From NCBI RefSeq assembly GCF_017589465.1, contig NZ_JAELYA010000006.1, positions 1-64,000 of the forward strand: DNA of 64,000 bases, in the 5' to 3' direction. This stretch comes from Pseudomonas schmalbachii. GTDB taxonomy: Bacteria; Pseudomonadota; Gammaproteobacteria; Pseudomonadales; Pseudomonadaceae. Below the pieces are notes generated by a model. That model made no database searches and had not been told where the DNA came from. It saw only the letters and a program-made list of their open reading frames with translations. Below are positions 29,217-43,300 of this stretch, piece by piece; the first letter of the stretch is position 1, and every line of letters starts with the position of its first letter. The translations under genes and the position numbers were made by a program.

Positions 29217-29583
29217 GGCACAACAACAATAACAAGCAAAACAACACAACAAGAACAACACGTAACGGCTCCAGCACAACAAAAACAAAATCGCGGAGGC
29301 GCAGCTAACTGATTCTTTTGGAGAAGGGTGCAAGTCGGGAGAAATCCCGCAGCCAGTCGAATAACAATAAAACTGCCCCAAGGCAGCGACGACACTGGTT
29401 GGATCGCAAGATCGCCGCTCACTCAGCGACCAAAGCAATCCGTTTGCTCTTGACTGGTCCCGAATTCGGGACGAATCCCCGAGGTGACTGACCTTGCGGG
29501 ACGGGTCGACAAACAAGAACAACAAGCCCGCAGCATAATAACAACAAGAGCACGCAACAATTTGGGGGAGCTTCGGCTCCCCC
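29217..29583 (+). ncRNA. crcZ: Crc/Hfq-sequestering RNA CrcZ
   Basis: RNA that titrates Hfq (with Crc) and so relieves carbon catabolite repression. The region between cbrB and pcnB is rich in A-rich, catabolite-activity-type motifs (runs of AAC/ACA near 29220-29235, 29240-29262, 29276-29290, 29362-29374, 29510-29525 and 29535-29555). It is led by a sigma54 promoter and ends with a GGGGGAGCTTCGGCTCCCCC hairpin (29562-29582). The hairpin has no T-run, so the 3' end may be made by processing. Both ends are inferred. Confidence 0.9.
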
Positions 29584-29629
29584 AGTAGCTTCCAGCTCCC
29601 CTGCCGCTCCACTCCCGCCGCTGCTTTCG

Positions 29630-29658
29630 TTCACCATCCCCGCACCCGATGCTAGAAT
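29630..29658 (+). promoter_or_regulatory. Candidate sigma70 promoter of pcnB
   Basis: TTCACC (29630-29635), 17-bp spacer, TAGAAT (29653-29658), about 195 nt upstream of pcnB. The 5' leader that would result has no recognisable gene. Confidence 0.5.
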
Positions 29659-29851
29659 CTGGCCTTGAATAAACGGCATCAGAATTGCTGCCTTTCATTA
29701 GCGAAATGCATGATGCTCGCTGGTGGCATGAGATGATCCACAGCCGTTCTCCGATAGCGCGACATGACAGAGCGTCGCGTCATCCACAGACCGTCCAGCC
29801 AGGAAAGACCAGCGTGCAACCCCATTCCGACAAGCTTCCGATAGTGCCTAC

Positions 29852-31255
29852 ATGCTGAAAAAGCTGATCCAGTCCATTCGTTCGCCCCTGCGCAAGAAGC
29901 GCGCCGTCCGCACTACTCCGGAAGTCATAGGCAATCACCAGCACCCGTTGCGCCGCGAGCAGTTCAGCCGAAACGCGGTGAATGTGGTCGAGCGCCTGCA
30001 GAAGGCCGGCTACCAGGCCTACGTCGTCGGCGGCGGCGTGCGTGACCCGCTGCTGGGCATTCCGCCGAAGGACTTCGACGTCGCCACCAGCGCCACCCCG
30101 GAGCAGGTGCGCGCGGAGTTCCGCAACGCCCGGGTGATCGGCCGCCGCTTCAAGCTGGTGCACGTGCACTTCGGTCGCGAGATCATCGAAGTCGCCACCT
30201 TCCGCGCCAACCATCCGCAGGACGACGACGAGAGCGACAGCAACCAGTCCTCGCGCAACGAGAGCGGCCGCATCCTGCGCGACAACGTCTACGGCACCCT
30301 GGAAGACGATGCCCAGCGCCGCGACTTCACCATGAATGCGCTGTACTTCGACGTCACCGCCGAGCGCATCCTCGACTACGCCCACGGCGTGCACGACATC
30401 CGCAATCGCCTGATCCGCCTGATCGGCGATCCCGAGCAGCGTTACCTCGAAGACCCGGTGCGCATGCTGCGTGCCGTGCGTTTCGCCGCCAAGCTCGATT
30501 TCGAGATCGAGAAGCACACCGCCCAGCCGATCCATCGCCTGGCGCCGCTGCTGCGCGACATTCCCTCCGCCCGCCTGTTCGACGAAGTGATCAAGCTGTT
30601 CCTCAGCGGCCATGCCGAGCGCACCTTCGAACTGCTGGTCCACTACGGCCTGTTCGCCCCGCTGTTCCCGGCCAGCGCCAAGGCCCTGGAACGCGACCCG
30701 GAATATGCCGGCAAGCTGATCCGCCAGGCCCTGGCCAATACCGACACGCGCATCCACCAGGGCAAGCCGGTAACCCCGGCGTTCCTCTTCGCCGCCCTGC
30801 TCTGGCCGGCGCTGCCGGCTCGCGTCCTGCAACTGCAGGAGCGCGGTATGCCGCCGATCCCGGCGATGCAGGAAGCCGCCCAGGACCTGATCTACGAGCA
30901 GTGCCAGCGGACCGCCGTGCCCAAGCGCTTCACCATCCCGATCCGCGAAATCTGGGACATGCAGGAACGCCTGCCGCGACGCCAGGGCAAGCGTGCCGAC
31001 ATGCTGCTGGAGAACCCGCGCTTCCGCGCCGGCTACGACTTCCTCCTGCTGCGCGAGAGCGCCGGCGAGGAGACCGGTGGCCTGGGCGACTGGTGGACCG
31101 ACTACCAGGACGCCAGCGACAGCGAACGCCGCGGCATGATCCGCAACCTGAGCAGCCAGGAAGACGGCGCCGCGCCGCGCAAACGCCGTCGTGGCGGCAG
31201 CAACCGCCGTCGCCGTGGCCCGCGCAGCGACAGCGATGGAGCCGGCAACGAGTGA
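29852..31255 (+). CDS. pcnB: Poly(A) polymerase I
   Basis: Adds poly(A) tails that promote RNA decay, together with the polynucleotide phosphorylase encoded at 44718. The 467-residue protein has the nucleotidyltransferase motif VVGGGVRDPLLG (58-69) with DFD (D74, D76), RRDFTMNALYFD and an RNA-binding domain. The C-terminus is a basic RKRRRGGSNRRRRG tail. ATG at 29852 with a poor ribosome site, which may limit expression. Its stop overlaps folK by four bases. Confidence 0.94.
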   Translation: MLKKLIQSIRSPLRKKRAVRTTPEVIGNHQHPLRREQFSRNAVNVVERLQKAGYQAYVVGGGVRDPLLGIPPKDFDVATSATPEQVRAEFRNARVIGRRFKLVHVHFGREIIEVATFRANHPQDDDESDSNQSSRNESGRILRDNVYGTLEDDAQRRDFTMNALYFDVTAERILDYAHGVHDIRNRLIRLIGDPEQRYLEDPVRMLRAVRFAAKLDFEIEKHTAQPIHRLAPLLRDIPSARLFDEVIKLFLSGHAERTFELLVHYGLFAPLFPASAKALERDPEYAGKLIRQALANTDTRIHQGKPVTPAFLFAALLWPALPARVLQLQERGMPPIPAMQEAAQDLIYEQCQRTAVPKRFTIPIREIWDMQERLPRRQGKRADMLLENPRFRAGYDFLLLRESAGEETGGLGDWWTDYQDASDSERRGMIRNLSSQEDGAAPRKRRRGGSNRRRRGPRSDSDGAGNE

Positions 31256-31737
31256 GCGAGCGCGTCTACATCGGCCTCGGCAGCAACCTCGCCGAGCCGC
31301 GCCAGCAGCTGGAAAACGCGCTGGCCGCCCTCGGCGACATCGCACAGACCCACCTGGCCGGCGTATCCCCCCTGTATGTCAGCGATCCCCTCGGCCCGCC
31401 CGACCAGCCACGCTACGTCAATGCGGTCGCCGCGCTGGATACCGGACTGGAGCCGCTCGCCCTGCTCGACGCGCTGCAGAAGATCGAGCTGGAACAGGGC
31501 CGTGTGCGCAAGGACGAGCGCTGGGGCCCGCGCACCCTCGACCTGGATATCCTGCTGTTCGGCGAGCGCCTGATCGACGAGCCGCGCCTGCGCGTGCCGC
31601 ACTACCATATGCAGGCGCGCGCCTTCGTGCTCTACCCGCTGGCCGACCTGGCCCCGGATCTGCGCCTGCCGGATGGCCGCGTGCTGGCGGAAATGCTTGC
31701 CGCCTGTCCGTTCGAAGGACTCGAGCGACTGCCCTGA
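31252..31737 (+). CDS. folK: 6-hydroxymethyl-7,8-dihydropterin pyrophosphokinase
   Basis: Folate-pathway enzyme that pyrophosphorylates the pterin used by FolP (encoded here at 56246). The product has 161 residues, with YIGLGSNLAEP at the start and the signature RWGPRTLDLDILLFG. The GTG start at 31252 overlaps the pcnB TGA (GTGA), so it is coupled to pcnB. Standard family length. Confidence 0.94.
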   Translation: MSERVYIGLGSNLAEPRQQLENALAALGDIAQTHLAGVSPLYVSDPLGPPDQPRYVNAVAALDTGLEPLALLDALQKIELEQGRVRKDERWGPRTLDLDILLFGERLIDEPRLRVPHYHMQARAFVLYPLADLAPDLRLPDGRVLAEMLAACPFEGLERLP

Positions 31738-31926
31738 ACAGGCGGCCTGAGGCCATCATCGCGACGGACGGCGGTAACGCAGTAACAGTCCGGTAACACC
31801 CTGTAATTGACTTCAGGTCCCCCCATCAGGACTATAGGTGCCCGTTTGCAATGCGCCGGCGCAGAACCGGCCCAACCAGGCAATGTGAAAAAATGTCGCA
31901 CATGGTCTGTAACGAGGAACACTTTC

Positions 31927-32727
31927 ATGCCTGATGTAACCGTGACCACCCTGCAGGGGCTGAAGCAAAGCGGCGAAAAGATCGCGATGCTGACCGCCTA
32001 CGATGCGACGTTCGCTCACATCGCCAGCCAGGCCGGTGCCGACGTGCTGCTCATAGGCGACTCCCTGGGCATGGTGCTGCAAGGTCATGACAGCACGCTG
32101 CCGGTGACGGTCAGCGAAATGGCCTACCACACCGCCTGCGTGAAGCGCGGCAACAAGGGCTCGCTGATCCTCACCGACCTGCCCTTCTCCTCCGGCACCT
32201 CCCTGCAGCAGACCCTGGCCGACGCGGTCGCCGTGATGCAGGCCGGCGCCCAGATGGTCAAGCTGGAAGGCGGCGCCTGGCTCGCCGAGCCGATCATCCG
32301 CCTGGCGCAGATGGGCGTGCCGGTGTGCGCGCACCTCGGCCTCACCCCGCAGGCGGTGAACCTGTTCGGCGGCTTCAAGGTACAGGGCCGCCAGGAAGCG
32401 CAGGCCCGCCAGCTGCGCGCCGACGCCATCGCCCTGGAGCAGGCCGGCGCCGCCATGCTGCTGCTGGAGTGCGTGCCGTCCGCCCTGGCCCAGGAAATCA
32501 GCGAAGCGGTGAAGATCCCGGTGATCGGCATCGGCGCCGGCAGCGGTACCGACGGCCAGGTGCTGGTGATGCACGACATGCTCGGCCTCTCGCTGACCGG
32601 TCGGGCGCCGAAATTCGTCAAGAACTTCATGGAAGGCCAGCCGGACGTCCAGTCGGCCATGGCTGCCTACGTCAAGGCCGTGAAAGACGGCACCTTCCCC
32701 GGCCCCGAACACGGATTCTCCTCATGA
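31927..32727 (+). CDS. panB: 3-methyl-2-oxobutanoate hydroxymethyltransferase
   Basis: First committed step of pantothenate synthesis: transfers a hydroxymethyl group from methylene-tetrahydrofolate to 2-oxoisovalerate, a product of the ilv pathway encoded here. The 266-residue protein has [27 protein letters not shown] and the catalytic Glu in LLLECVP. I chose the ATG at 31927 with GAGGA 9 nt upstream. The preceding 189-nt gap holds a TTGACT (31807) but no confident -10. It overlaps panC by four bases. Confidence 0.95.
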   Translation: MPDVTVTTLQGLKQSGEKIAMLTAYDATFAHIASQAGADVLLIGDSLGMVLQGHDSTLPVTVSEMAYHTACVKRGNKGSLILTDLPFSSGTSLQQTLADAVAVMQAGAQMVKLEGGAWLAEPIIRLAQMGVPVCAHLGLTPQAVNLFGGFKVQGRQEAQARQLRADAIALEQAGAAMLLLECVPSALAQEISEAVKIPVIGIGAGSGTDGQVLVMHDMLGLSLTGRAPKFVKNFMEGQPDVQSAMAAYVKAVKDGTFPGPEHGFSS

Positions 32728-33575
32728 TCACCGTCAAGACCGTCCGCGAACTGCGTGCCGCGATCGCCCGTGCCCGCGGTGAAGGCAAGCGCATCGCGCT
32801 GGTGCCGACCATGGGCAATCTCCACGCCGGGCACGCCGCACTGGTGTCCAAGGCCGGCCAGCGCGCCGACTTCGTGGTCGCCAGCATTTTCGTCAACCCG
32901 CTGCAGTTCGGCCCCAGCGAAGACCTCGACAAGTACCCGCGCACCCTCGCCGCCGACCAGGAGAAGCTGCTCGAAGCCGGCTGCCACCTGCTGTTCGCCC
33001 CGAGCGTCGAGGAAATGTATCCGGACGGCCGGAGCGACCAGACCATCGTCAGCGTGCCCGGCGTTTCCGAGGGCATGTGCGGCGCCAGCCGTCCCGGCCA
33101 TTTCGATGGCGTGGCGACCGTGGTCTGCAAGCTGCTGAACATGGTGCAGCCGGACATGGCGCTGTTCGGCGAGAAGGACTTCCAGCAACTGGCGGTGATC
33201 CGCAAGCTGGTGCGCGACCTGAACATGCCGGTGCAGATCTTCGGTGAGCCGACCGTGCGTGCCGAGGACGGCCTGGCGCTGTCGTCGCGCAACGGTTACC
33301 TGAACGACGAGCAGCGCGCCAGCGCCCCGGTCATCCAGCGTACCCTCAAGCTGCTTGGTGAGCGCCTGCAAGCCGGCAGCAGCGACTTCGCCCAACTGAT
33401 CGACGATGGCCGCCAGCAGATCGAGCAGGCCGGCCTGCGCGTCGACTACCTGGAAATCCGCGAGGCCAACACCCTGCAGCCGGCCCGCTCGGAGGACAAG
33501 TCCCTGGTCATCCTGGCGGCGGCCTTCCTTGGCACCACCCGTTTGATCGACAATCTCGCGCTACACCTGGACTAA
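32724..33575 (+). CDS. panC: Pantoate--beta-alanine ligase
   Basis: Joins pantoate and beta-alanine with ATP to form pantothenate. The 283-residue protein has [11 protein letters not shown] (27-37, HIGH-like) and [12 protein letters not shown] at 32724 overlaps the panB stop (ATGA). Panel panB-panC-panD is complete and in pathway order. Confidence 0.95.
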   Translation: MITVKTVRELRAAIARARGEGKRIALVPTMGNLHAGHAALVSKAGQRADFVVASIFVNPLQFGPSEDLDKYPRTLAADQEKLLEAGCHLLFAPSVEEMYPDGRSDQTIVSVPGVSEGMCGASRPGHFDGVATVVCKLLNMVQPDMALFGEKDFQQLAVIRKLVRDLNMPVQIFGEPTVRAEDGLALSSRNGYLNDEQRASAPVIQRTLKLLGERLQAGSSDFAQLIDDGRQQIEQAGLRVDYLEIREANTLQPARSEDKSLVILAAAFLGTTRLIDNLALHLD

Positions 33576-33650
33576 CCCCATGCGAGGCTCTGCCTGGGCC
33601 TCGCCAATCCAACCCCGTGCCGCCACACCAAGAAAAAGAGGAGCCCCGTC

Positions 33651-34031
33651 ATGCATGCCATCATGCTCAAGGCCAAACTGCACCGCGCCGAAGTCACCCA
33701 TGCCGTGCTCGACTATGAAGGCTCCTGCGCCATCGACGGCGAATGGCTGGATCTCGCCGGTATCCGCGAGTACGAGCAGATCCAGATCTACAACGTGGAC
33801 AACGGCGAGCGCTTCACCACCTATGCGATCCGCGGCGAGGAAGGCTCGCGGATGATCTCGGTCAACGGCGCCGCCGCGCACAAGGCCAAGGTTGGCGACC
33901 GCGTGATCATCTGCGCCTATGCGCAGTACAGCGAAGCCGAACTGGCCAACTACCAGCCGCGCATGCTCTACATGGCCCCGGGCAACGAGCTGAGCCACAC
34001 CAGCAACGCCATCCCGGTCCAGGTAGCCTGA
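33651..34031 (+). CDS. panD: Aspartate 1-decarboxylase (pyruvoyl)
   Basis: Makes beta-alanine for PanC. The 126-residue proenzyme has the self-cleavage site Gly24-Ser25 (YEGSCAI), which yields the pyruvoyl group. Lys9 and Tyr58-region residues fit the family. ATG with GAGGAG 7 nt upstream, 75 nt after panC. Confidence 0.95.
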   Translation: MHAIMLKAKLHRAEVTHAVLDYEGSCAIDGEWLDLAGIREYEQIQIYNVDNGERFTTYAIRGEEGSRMISVNGAAAHKAKVGDRVIICAYAQYSEAELANYQPRMLYMAPGNELSHTSNAIPVQVA

Positions 34032-34037
34032 TCCCCC

Positions 34038-34064
34038 CAAGAGCCCGGAATTTCCGGGCTCTTG
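34038..34064 (+). terminator. Palindrome after panD, likely terminator
   Basis: CAAGAGCCCGGAA and TTCCGGGCTCTTG form a 13-bp inverted repeat around one base, starting 7 nt past the panD stop. The following sequence is GCGCGTTC rather than a T-run, so its strength is uncertain. Confidence 0.55.
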
Positions 34065-34102
34065 CGCGTTCAAACAGTAGTCACATCCCCCGCAGGTAAG
34101 AC

Positions 34103-35767
34103 ATGGAACACCACCTCACACCGCTGGATGCCACCCGCCTCGGCAGTTGGCAGGCGCTCGTCGCGCATCGCAAGGAACTGCAGAACTTCAGCATGCGCCA
34201 GGCCTTCGTCGACGACCCGGACCGCTTCAAGCGCTTTTCCCTGAGCGCCTGCGGCCTGTTCCTCGACTTCTCGAAGAACCTGATCCGTGAGGACACCCTC
34301 GACCTGCTGGTGCAACTGGCCAAGGACGCCCACCTCGACGACGCCATCCAGGCCATGTTCCGCGGCGACGTGATCAACGCCTCCGAGCGCCGCCCGGTGC
34401 TGCATACCGCGCTGCGCCGGCCGATCGGCGACAAGGTTCTGGTGGATGGCGTGGATGTGATGCCGGAAGTGCACCGCGTGCTGCATCAGATGACCGAGCT
34501 GGTCGGCGCCGTGCACAACGGCCTGTGGCGCGGCTATACCGAGAAGCCGATCACCGACGTGGTGAACATCGGCATCGGCGGTTCCTTCCTCGGCCCGCAG
34601 CTGGTTTCCGAAGCCCTGCTGCCGTTCGCCCAGAAAGGCGTGCGCTGCCACTACCTGGCCAACATCGACGGCAGCGAGTTCCGCGAACTGGCCTGCCGCC
34701 TGAGCGCCGAGACCACCCTGTTCATCGTTTCCTCGAAGTCCTTCGGCACCCTGGAAACCCTGAAGAACGCCCAGGCCGCGCGCGCCTGGTACCTGGCCAT
34801 GGGCGGTAACGAGGCGGAGCTCTACCGGCACTTCATCGCCGTTTCCAGCAACAAGGAAGCCGCCGTCTCCTTCGGCATCCGCACGGAAAACGTGTTCCCG
34901 ATGTGGGACTGGGTCGGCGGGCGCTATTCGCTGTGGTCGGCCATCGGTCTGCCGATCGCCATGTCGATCGGCATTTCCAACTTCAAGGAACTGCTGTCCG
35001 GCGCCTCCAGCATGGACCAGCACTTCCTCACCGCGCCGTTCGCCAGCAACATCCCGGTGCTGCTGGCCCTGCTCGGCGTCTGGTACGGCGATTTCTGGGG
35101 TGCACGCAGCCACGCCATCCTGCCGTACGACTACTACCTGCGGAACATCACCGACCACCTGCAGCAACTGGACATGGAATCCAACGGCAAGAGCGTGCGC
35201 CAGGACGGCACGCCGGTTTCCGCCGGTACCGGCCCGGTGATCTGGGGCGGCGTCGGCTGCAACGGCCAGCACGCCTACCACCAGTTGCTGCACCAGGGCA
35301 CGCACCTGATCCCGGCCGACTTCATCGTCCCGGTGAGCAGCTACAACCCGGTCGCCGACCACCATCAGTGGCTGTACGCCAACTGCCTGTCGCAGAGCCA
35401 GGCGCTGATGCTCGGCAAGAGCCGCGCGGAAGCGGAAGCCGAGCTGCGCGCCAAGGGCCTGGACGAGGCCGAGGTGCAGCGCCTGGCGCCGCACAAGGTG
35501 GTCCCCGGCAACCGCCCGAGCAACACCCTGGTGATGGAGCGCATCAGCCCCCGCCGTCTCGGCGCGCTGATCGCCATGTACGAGCACAAGGTGTACGTGC
35601 AGAGCATCCTCTGGGGCATCAACGCCTTCGACCAGTGGGGCGTGGAACTCGGCAAGGACCTCGGCAAGGGCGTCTACGGCCGCCTGGTGGGCAGCGAGGA
35701 GTTGCCCGCCGAGGACGCTTCGACCCAGGGACTGATCGACTACTTCCGCGGTCGTCACCGCGGCTGA
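34103..35767 (+). CDS. pgi: Glucose-6-phosphate isomerase
   Basis: Interconverts glucose-6-phosphate and fructose-6-phosphate; in Pseudomonas it mainly serves gluconeogenesis and the cyclic use of hexoses. The 554-residue protein carries the two PGI signatures [14 protein letters not shown] (about 272-285) and [12 protein letters not shown] near the C-terminus, plus [13 protein letters not shown] with AGGT upstream. Monocistronic between two hairpins. Confidence 0.96.
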   Translation: MEHHLTPLDATRLGSWQALVAHRKELQNFSMRQAFVDDPDRFKRFSLSACGLFLDFSKNLIREDTLDLLVQLAKDAHLDDAIQAMFRGDVINASERRPVLHTALRRPIGDKVLVDGVDVMPEVHRVLHQMTELVGAVHNGLWRGYTEKPITDVVNIGIGGSFLGPQLVSEALLPFAQKGVRCHYLANIDGSEFRELACRLSAETTLFIVSSKSFGTLETLKNAQAARAWYLAMGGNEAELYRHFIAVSSNKEAAVSFGIRTENVFPMWDWVGGRYSLWSAIGLPIAMSIGISNFKELLSGASSMDQHFLTAPFASNIPVLLALLGVWYGDFWGARSHAILPYDYYLRNITDHLQQLDMESNGKSVRQDGTPVSAGTGPVIWGGVGCNGQHAYHQLLHQGTHLIPADFIVPVSSYNPVADHHQWLYANCLSQSQALMLGKSRAEAEAELRAKGLDEAEVQRLAPHKVVPGNRPSNTLVMERISPRRLGALIAMYEHKVYVQSILWGINAFDQWGVELGKDLGKGVYGRLVGSEELPAEDASTQGLIDYFRGRHRG

Positions 35768-35779
35768 TCCCGCCCCTCC

Positions 35780-35810
35780 AGAGCCCGGCCCAGCGCCGGG
35801 CTCTTCGTTT
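35780..35810 (+). terminator. Rho-independent terminator of pgi
   Basis: A 10-bp stem AGAGCCCGGC/GCCGGGCTCT followed by TCGTTT, 12 nt after the pgi stop. It closely matches the cbpA terminator. Confidence 0.78.
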
Positions 35811-35844
35811 CCGCCATAGACGGCACTTGAACAGCGCCGGTCAT

Positions 35845-35862
35845 TGGACCAGTCTAGGTCCA
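35845..35862 (+). promoter_or_regulatory. Inverted repeat in the acs upstream region
   Basis: TGGACC-AGTCTA-GGTCCA is a perfect 6-bp-arm palindrome 43 nt before the acs start. It could be an operator. In Pseudomonas acs is controlled by a LuxR-type response regulator (ErdR/CrbR), but I cannot assign this site to it from sequence. Confidence 0.45.
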
Positions 35863-35904
35863 GAGTCAAAGTTCCCGCGAACACACAAAAACAAGGAATC
35901 AGAC

Positions 35905-37842
<1,938 letters not shown>

Positions 37843-37847
37843 CGCGG

Positions 37848-37903
37848 CTGCAAGCTGCAAGCTGCAAGCTGCAAGCTGCAAGCTGCAAGCTGCAAGCTGC
37901 AAG
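37848..37903 (+). repeat. Eight-copy heptanucleotide repeat (CTGCAAG)n
   Basis: Exactly eight perfect tandem copies of CTGCAAG (56 bp) begin 5 nt after the acs stop, followed by a partial CAAG. A reverse-oriented CTTGCAGC at about 37934 could pair with them. The array lies outside coding sequence, 67 nt before the MpaB-family gene. Confidence 0.95.
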
Positions 37904-37970
37904 CAAGAGGTTACAGTTGTCTGTGTGCTCTAACTTGCAGCTTTCCGCTTGAAGCTCGAAGCTATCCGTC

Positions 37971-38849
37971 ATGGAAACCATCCGCCGTCACATCGAAAGC
38001 CAGGTGCTCAGCCTGACCGGCCTCGCCCTCGGCGGGGTCGACTTCGAGTCGCCCAAGGGCGATCCCGGTCTGTTCGGGCCGGATTCGGCGTGCTGGAAAG
38101 TGCATGGCGACTTCAGCTCCATGCTGATCGGCGGCATCAGCGCGCTGCTCCTGCAGATGCTCCACCCGCTGGCCCTCGGCGGCGTGTGGGACCACTCCAA
38201 CTTCCGCAACGACATGCTCGGCCGCCTGCGCCGCACCGGCCAGTTCATCTCGACCACCACCTACGGTTCGCGCGCCGATGCGGACAAGCTGATCGCCCGG
38301 GTGCGGCGCATCCACGACAACGTCCACGGCACCCTGCCCGACGGCCGCGCCTATTCCGCCAACGACCCGGACCTGCTCACCTGGGTCCATGTGGTCGAGG
38401 TGAACAGCTTCCTCAAGTCCTACCTGCGCTACCGCAATCCCGACCTGCCGGGCAGCGAACAGGACCGCTACTACGACGAGATCGCCCTGGTCGCTGAACG
38501 CCTTGGCGCACGCGATGTGCCGCGCTCGCGACGGGAGATCGACGACTACCTCGAAGGCATGCGCCCCAGCCTGGGTTACGACGAGCGCACCCGCGAGGTC
38601 GTCGAGGTGCTGCTCGATGCCCCCGCGCCGAGTTCCCTGGCCAAGCCTTTCAGCGCCCTGATGTTGCGCGCCGGCATCGACCTGTTGCCGGAGTGGGCCG
38701 GGGACATGCTCGGCCTGACCTTCAACAACGTGCAGCGCCAACTGATCCGCACCAGCGTCAAGCGCAGCGTGCCGCTGCTGCGCTGGGCCGTGCGCAACGG
38801 CTCGCTGCACCGTGCCCGCCGACGCATGGGCCTGCCGCCGCTGCGCTGA
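37971..38849 (+). CDS. MpaB-family oxygenase (DUF2236)
   Basis: A 292-residue protein of the MpaB/latex-clearing (DUF2236) family, whose studied members are haem-dependent oxygenases. The family core [19 protein letters not shown] (61-79), [10 protein letters not shown] and TYG (97-99) is intact, followed by a His-containing RIHDNVHG and [10 protein letters not shown]. No signal peptide is visible; the N-terminus is MWETIRRH-like and soluble. The substrate is unknown. ATG at 37971 in a poor ribosome context (CTATCCGTC). Confidence 0.82.
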   Translation: METIRRHIESQVLSLTGLALGGVDFESPKGDPGLFGPDSACWKVHGDFSSMLIGGISALLLQMLHPLALGGVWDHSNFRNDMLGRLRRTGQFISTTTYGSRADADKLIARVRRIHDNVHGTLPDGRAYSANDPDLLTWVHVVEVNSFLKSYLRYRNPDLPGSEQDRYYDEIALVAERLGARDVPRSRREIDDYLEGMRPSLGYDERTREVVEVLLDAPAPSSLAKPFSALMLRAGIDLLPEWAGDMLGLTFNNVQRQLIRTSVKRSVPLLRWAVRNGSLHRARRRMGLPPLR

Positions 38850-38941
38850 CGCCCCGCCCGGAAAGGGTAGTGGTCCTGGCCGGGAGCTCTGTGTCACCAT
38901 GGTTTTTTGCTTCGGCCCGCTTTATCCAGAGGATCTGCGTC

Positions 38942-40120
<1,179 letters not shown>

Positions 40121-40130
40121 TCCCCTGCAT

Positions 40131-40159
40131 CCCGCCGCCCCGTTCCAGCGGGCGGCGGG
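40131..40159 (+). terminator. GC-rich hairpin after the thiolase gene
   Basis: CCCGCCGCCC (40131-40140) pairs with GGGCGGCGGG (40150-40159), 10 nt after the stop. There is only ATCTTC afterwards, so it is a moderate terminator candidate. The remaining 170 nt to the next gene show nothing recognisable. Confidence 0.6.
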
Positions 40160-40328
40160 ATCTTCACCTGCCGGACCGGGCGCTGAAGCCCGTCGCCATC
40201 GCCGGCGAAACAGGCCGAATTTCGCCCAGCTCCATGACCAGCCTGCCACCTGCTGCCGCATATCACCTTCGGAACTTTGTCTGCGTGCCATACTCCTAGG
40301 CACGTCACGACGGAAAGCGGCACTCCCC

Positions 40329-43300
40329 ATGTCCAAAGGATTGATACGCACTATCGGCACTTTGGTGCTGATGGCTCTTCTTTATTGCTTGCTGGGTTTC
40401 CTGATTCTCCCCGGAATCGCCCTTCGCGTGGCGAACCAGCAACTCGCCAACTACGCCACGCTTCCGGCAAAGCTCGAACGGATCGAGTTCAACCCCTTCA
40501 GCCTGGAGCTGACCCTCTGGGGCCTGCATATCGGCGCCCCCGGGCAGGAACAGCTCAGCTTCAAGCGCCTCTACGCCAACGCCGAACTGGACAGCCTCTG
40601 GGAACGCCATCTGCATCTGGCCGATGTCGAACTGGAGGGCCCGCATACCGAGCTGCTGTTCGCTGAAGACGGCACGCTGAACCTGACCCGCCTGTTCAAG
40701 CTGCCGCCCAGCCAGCCGAGCGCCGAGCCGCCCGGAGATCCCTTCCCGCTGCGCATCGACCGCGTCGAGCTTGCCGAGGGCAGCCTGCACTTCCAGGATC
40801 GCCGCCCCAGCGAGCCCATCGACTTCCTCCTCAGACCGCTGGGGTTCGAACTGCACAACCTCACTACCCTGCCCGGCCAGGGCGCGACCATGACCCTGCT
40901 CGCCACCGGCCCGCATGGCGGCCGGCTGGACTGGAAGGGCGACCTGAGCCTGGTGCCTATCACCTCCCAGGGCAGCCTGTCGGTCAAGGGCATTCCGCTG
41001 AAGGCCTGGTGGCCGTACGTACGCGACAACGCACCGCTGGACCTGGAGAAAGGCATGCTCAGCCTTTCCTCCGACTACCGTCTCGACCTGTCGAAGGAAA
41101 CCCAGCTGCTGCTCGACAAGGCGACCGTGAACCTGCAGGACTTCGCCCTGCATACCCCCGACAAGAAACCCCTGGTCAAGCTGGCCAGCCTCGACGTCAG
41201 CGACACCAGCATGGACCTGGCCAAGCGCGAAGTGGTGATCGGCCAGGTACGCAGCCAGGGCCTGGAAGCCTGGGCTGCCCGCGAGAAGGATGGCCAACTG
41301 GACTGGCAGAAGCTCTTCGCCAATTTCCAGCCCTTCAAGCGTAAGCCCGCGCCACCAGCGGAAACCACGACGCCAGCACCGGCAGAGCCGGCAAATGCAG
41401 CTCCGGCAACAGCGGAAGATGTCGCCACCGGCAAGGACAAGCAGGTTGCCGAAACGCAGACGGAAACCCCAACGCCTGCACCTGCAGAAAAACCTGCGAC
41501 TGCCGAAGCGGCAACACCAGCGGAAAGCCCCTGGCATGTGCTGATCCGCGATACCCAACTGCGCGGCTACAAGGCGCACCTCGTCGACCGTGCGCCGTCG
41601 CCGGAAGTACCGCTGGATATCGGCCCGCTGGACCTGGACCTGCAGAATCTCGACAGCCTGCGCAAGTCGCCGCTGACCCTCAAGCTCAAGACCGGCCTGG
41701 GCAATCGCGGCCAGGTGGAAGCCAGCGGCCAGGTAGCTCTGGAACCGATCAGCGCCCGGCTCAAGGTCGCCACCCGGGATATCGACCTGCGCATCGCCCA
41801 GTCCTACATCAGCCCGTTCATACGCCTGGAGCTGCGCAGCGGCTTCCTCGCCAGCGATCTCGACGTCGACCTGAAGAGCACCGAGCCGCTGGCCTTCAGC
41901 GTCGGCGGCTCGGCCCAGGTCACCCAGCTGCATACCCTGGACACCCTGAAGAGCCGCGACTTCGTCAAATGGCAGCAACTGACGCTCGACGGCCTGGCCT
42001 ACCAGCATGGCGACAGCCTGGCGATCCAGAGCCTGTCCCTCGAAGAGCCCTATGCGCGCTTCATCATCAACGAGGACCGCACCACCAACGTCACCGAGCT
42101 GATCATCGAGCAGCCCCAGGGCGCCGCCCCCACAAGTACCGGCGCAGCCTCGCAACCCGCCAGCAAACCGCTGGGCATCCGCATCGGCGGGATCAAGGTC
42201 AACAACGGCTCGGCCAACTTCGCCGACCTGACCCTGCGCCCCGACTTCGCCACGGCGATCCAGCAGCTCGGCGGCTCGATCGGGACCATCGACAACCGCA
42301 ATCCACGGCCGGCGAACGTCGACTTCAAGGGCAAGGTCGACAAATACGCCCCGGTCAGCATCAAGGGCAGCCTGAACCCCTTCTCGCCGCTGGAGCAGCT
42401 GGATATCGCCACCAGCTTCAAGCGCGTCGAGCTGACCACCCTGACGCCCTACTCCGGCAAGTTCGCCGGCTACCGCATCCGCAAGGGGCGCCTGAACCTC
42501 GACCTGCACTACAAGATCACCAAGGGCCAGCTGAACGCCGAGAACAAGGTGCTGGTGGAAAAACTCCAGCTCGGCGAAAAGGTCGAGAGCCCGGACGCCG
42601 TCGACCTGCCCGTCAAGCTGGCGGTGGCGTTGCTGAAGGACGCCAACGGCAACATCGACATCCAGCTGCCGGTTTCCGGCGACCTGAACAACCCGCAGTT
42701 CAGCGTCATGCCGATAGTCTGGCAGACCCTGCGCAACCTGATCGTGCGGGCCGTGCAGGCGCCCTTCAAGTTCATCGCCGGCCTGGCCGGTGGCGGTGGC
42801 GATCCCGACATGGGCAGCGTGCCCTTCAGTGCCGGCTCCAACGAACTTTCGGGCACCGCCCAGGGGCGTTTGGACAAGCTCGCAGCAGCCCTGAAGCAGC
42901 GCCCTGCCCTGCGTCTGGAGGTGGAAGGCGTCAGCGCGGCATCCAGCGACGGCCCGTTGCTGGCGGAACAGCGCCTGCAGCAGGAATTCCAGAACAACTA
43001 CTACCGTATCCTCCAGCGGCGCGGCGAGAAGCTACCCAGCGACGCCAGCCAGCTCGAAGTCCCGGAAGACCTGCAGCCCGCGCTGCTCGAAGGCATCTAC
43101 CGCACGCGCCTGAAGCAGCAGCCGCCGGCGGAATGGAAGGAGCTCGATAAAGACGAACGTACGGCCAAACTGCATCAGGCCGTACTCGACTCCTGGAGCA
43201 AGAGCGAGCTGCTGCTGCGCAGGCTGGCCCAGGCCCGTGCAACGCAGATCAAGGACTATCTGGTCAGCAAGGGCGGGCTGCCGGATGAGCGCGTCTACCT

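Noticed and set aside
34070-35884. Open frame of 604 codons on the minus strand opposite pgi.
   Set aside because: Antisense shadow; no protein features.
34903-35904. In-frame extension joining the end of pgi to acs.
   Set aside because: It is out of frame with pgi; the real acs start at 35905 has a good ribosome site and family length.
40305-42509. Open frame of 734 codons on the minus strand opposite the DUF748 gene.
   Set aside because: Mirror of the coding strand's codon bias; no domain and no ribosome site.
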